Source of the DNA: CAXBBB01 sp963815505
GTDB taxonomy: Bacteria > Bacteroidota > Rhodothermia > Rhodothermales > BA12
Reading direction: 5' to 3'
Assembly (NCBI GenBank): GCA_963815505.1
Contig: CAWFGU010000013.1
Location: forward strand, 14,634 to 78,633
DNA length: 64,000 nt
The notes under the pieces are model-generated. The model searched no databases and was not told the DNA's origin. It saw only the letters and a list, made by a program, of their open reading frames with translations. The position numbers were made by a program, and so were the translations under genes. Positions 63,201 through 64,000 of the stretch are shown in pieces. Every line of letters starts with the position of its first letter. Position 1 is the stretch's first letter.

Positions 63201-64000
63201 ACGGTCCCGGACGCATCGGAGCGGTTTTGGGCCAAGAGGGCGAGCGTACTCGGTGCCTCGCCCAACTCGGGCCCTGAGTCAGCGATCAGTCCAGGTTCAG
63301 CCCGCTCGGTCAGCAGCGGACTGCGTCCTCTGGCGGCTTGCTGCGCTCGGATCGGCTCGCCGACGCGCGGAAGGCGCACGCGCATCGCGGCCTCGCTGCG
63401 GGCACCGGGAGCGAGCGTCAGGTTGCGGCGCACGAACGCCAGGCGCGGATCGTCGGCGTCGAACGTGGCGTCGGTCGACAGGTGGATGGCGTCGAAGAAC
63501 AGGCCGCTGAACGCCGTCTGCCCCCTGTTTACGATCTCGTAGGTGATGGTGACTTCTTCTCCGGGCTGCGCACCCTGAGGCACCTGCACGTTCTCGACGA
63601 CCAGGTCGACCGGCGGCGGCAGCAAAATCTCGACGGTACGGGCGTCCAAGTTGTTGGCGCGCTGCCCGCCCTCGGTGACTTGGGTTCGGGCGTCAACGAC
63701 GGTGCGGAGTTGGTAGCTGCCCGACGCGAACTCGGGCAGGAAGAGGTCGACGGTATGCGTGTAACGCGCGCCTGCTGCCAGCGGACCTTGTTTGGCCTGG
63801 GTGAGCAGCGAGATGGTCTGGCTCGTGACTTCGGTGCCCGGCGAGAGTGTCCATGCGTCGCTCCACTGCGTCCTTGCCGGAATCGCAGCACCGTCGTTGA
63901 CGACCTCGACGACGGCGCGTAGCGGCTGTCCGGCCTGGGGCGTTCCCGTCAGCGTGACCGACACGATGCGCAGGTCGGCAGGCGCTCCCAACGCGATGGA
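60297..64000 (-). CDS. Large exported protein with CARDB-like and T9SS sorting domains, partial, one frameshift
   Basis: The gene enters from beyond the right edge, so the 5' end is missing; over 1230 residues are seen. N-terminal CARDB/CARF-like beta-sandwich repeats (DLRIVSVTLTGTPQAGQPL..., DLVVENVQVPQGAQPGEEVTITYEIVNRG), a middle region with more beta domains (LEVVLKNDGNADLDVFTLTL, conserved DUF11-like PYTIRFENNAETANAP), a hydrophobic Gly-rich insert (about 61575-61765), and a T9SS type A sorting domain (FALHAPYPNPAGERATLGF ... YDLLGRRVLRV). A one-base deletion near 62675-62695 splits the frame: VVATSPALN-stop versus VTGAQLSAQTTFSLQNGA in the next frame, which reads on to the end. The protein is surface- or secreted-located. 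Confidence 0.82.

Overview
The window is a high-GC bacterial chromosome segment, most likely from the Rhodothermota / deep Bacteroidota (Salinibacter- or Rubricoccus-like). The evidence is: DUF2480 and DUF3098 proteins typical of Bacteroidota; type IX secretion (T9SS) C-terminal sorting domains; an ATP synthase cluster that lacks atpD and atpC; a TonB-dependent receptor with a carboxypeptidase-D-like N-terminus; PKD/OmpA envelope proteins; weak or absent Shine-Dalgarno sequences at many genes; and a TTG-N21-TATATTTG promoter of the Bacteroidetes sigma type before tRNA-Ser. The genes are mostly core and housekeeping. I see no prophage, insertion sequence, CRISPR array or recognisable defence island.

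Layout. 1-6.1 kb: FG-GAP protein (partial), NhaC-type antiporter, DUF2480, NFACT/RqcH-like protein, beta-CASP nuclease. 6.1-6.3 kb: tRNA-Ser(GCU) with promoter and bidirectional terminator. 6.3-9.9 kb: probable metal-uptake locus (His-rich small protein, TonB receptor, lipoprotein). 9.9-11.8 kb: YgiB/YgiC-like pair. 11.9-19.7 kb: one long minus-strand cluster, M23 peptidase - bactofilin - AtpZ - small membrane protein - atpB-E-F-H-A-G. 19.8-24.4 kb: rpsT, two OmpA-family porin-like proteins, queG. 24.4-30.1 kb: PAS histidine kinase, MFS exporter, YebC, FkbM methyltransferase. 30.1-35.4 kb: mreD, PBP4-type DacB, DUF3098, S9 glutamyl-endopeptidase-like protein. 35.5-45.9 kb: hybrid kinase, DUF5996, GNAT, acyl-CoA dehydrogenase, multi-PAS kinase, lipoprotein, PAP2 phosphatase, GreA-like protein. 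46-52.4 kb: 21-bp repeat tract, HtrA-like protease, dodecin, and an operon PRTase-tatC-S41 protease-TauE, then a lipoprotein. 52.6-64 kb: a beta-helix T9SS protein with many frameshifts, an M16 protease, and a CARDB-type T9SS protein running off the end.

The most important global observation is quality-related. Many genes that should be intact, including the essential atpF and also tatC, M23, the TonB receptor, a histidine kinase and ompA, are split by a single-base indel, usually one extra base. Removing that base restores a normal family protein every time. I read these as consensus errors rather than pseudogenes, and annotate the full gene spans. Other points of interest are a family of CCTG(A/C)CAGG-type hairpin terminators at three minus-strand gene ends, the coupling of bactofilin and its M23 peptidase to the ATP synthase operon, a 21-bp (heptad-coding) degenerate tandem repeat, a His-rich tail on ATP synthase subunit a, and LOV-like PAS domains without the photoactive cysteine.
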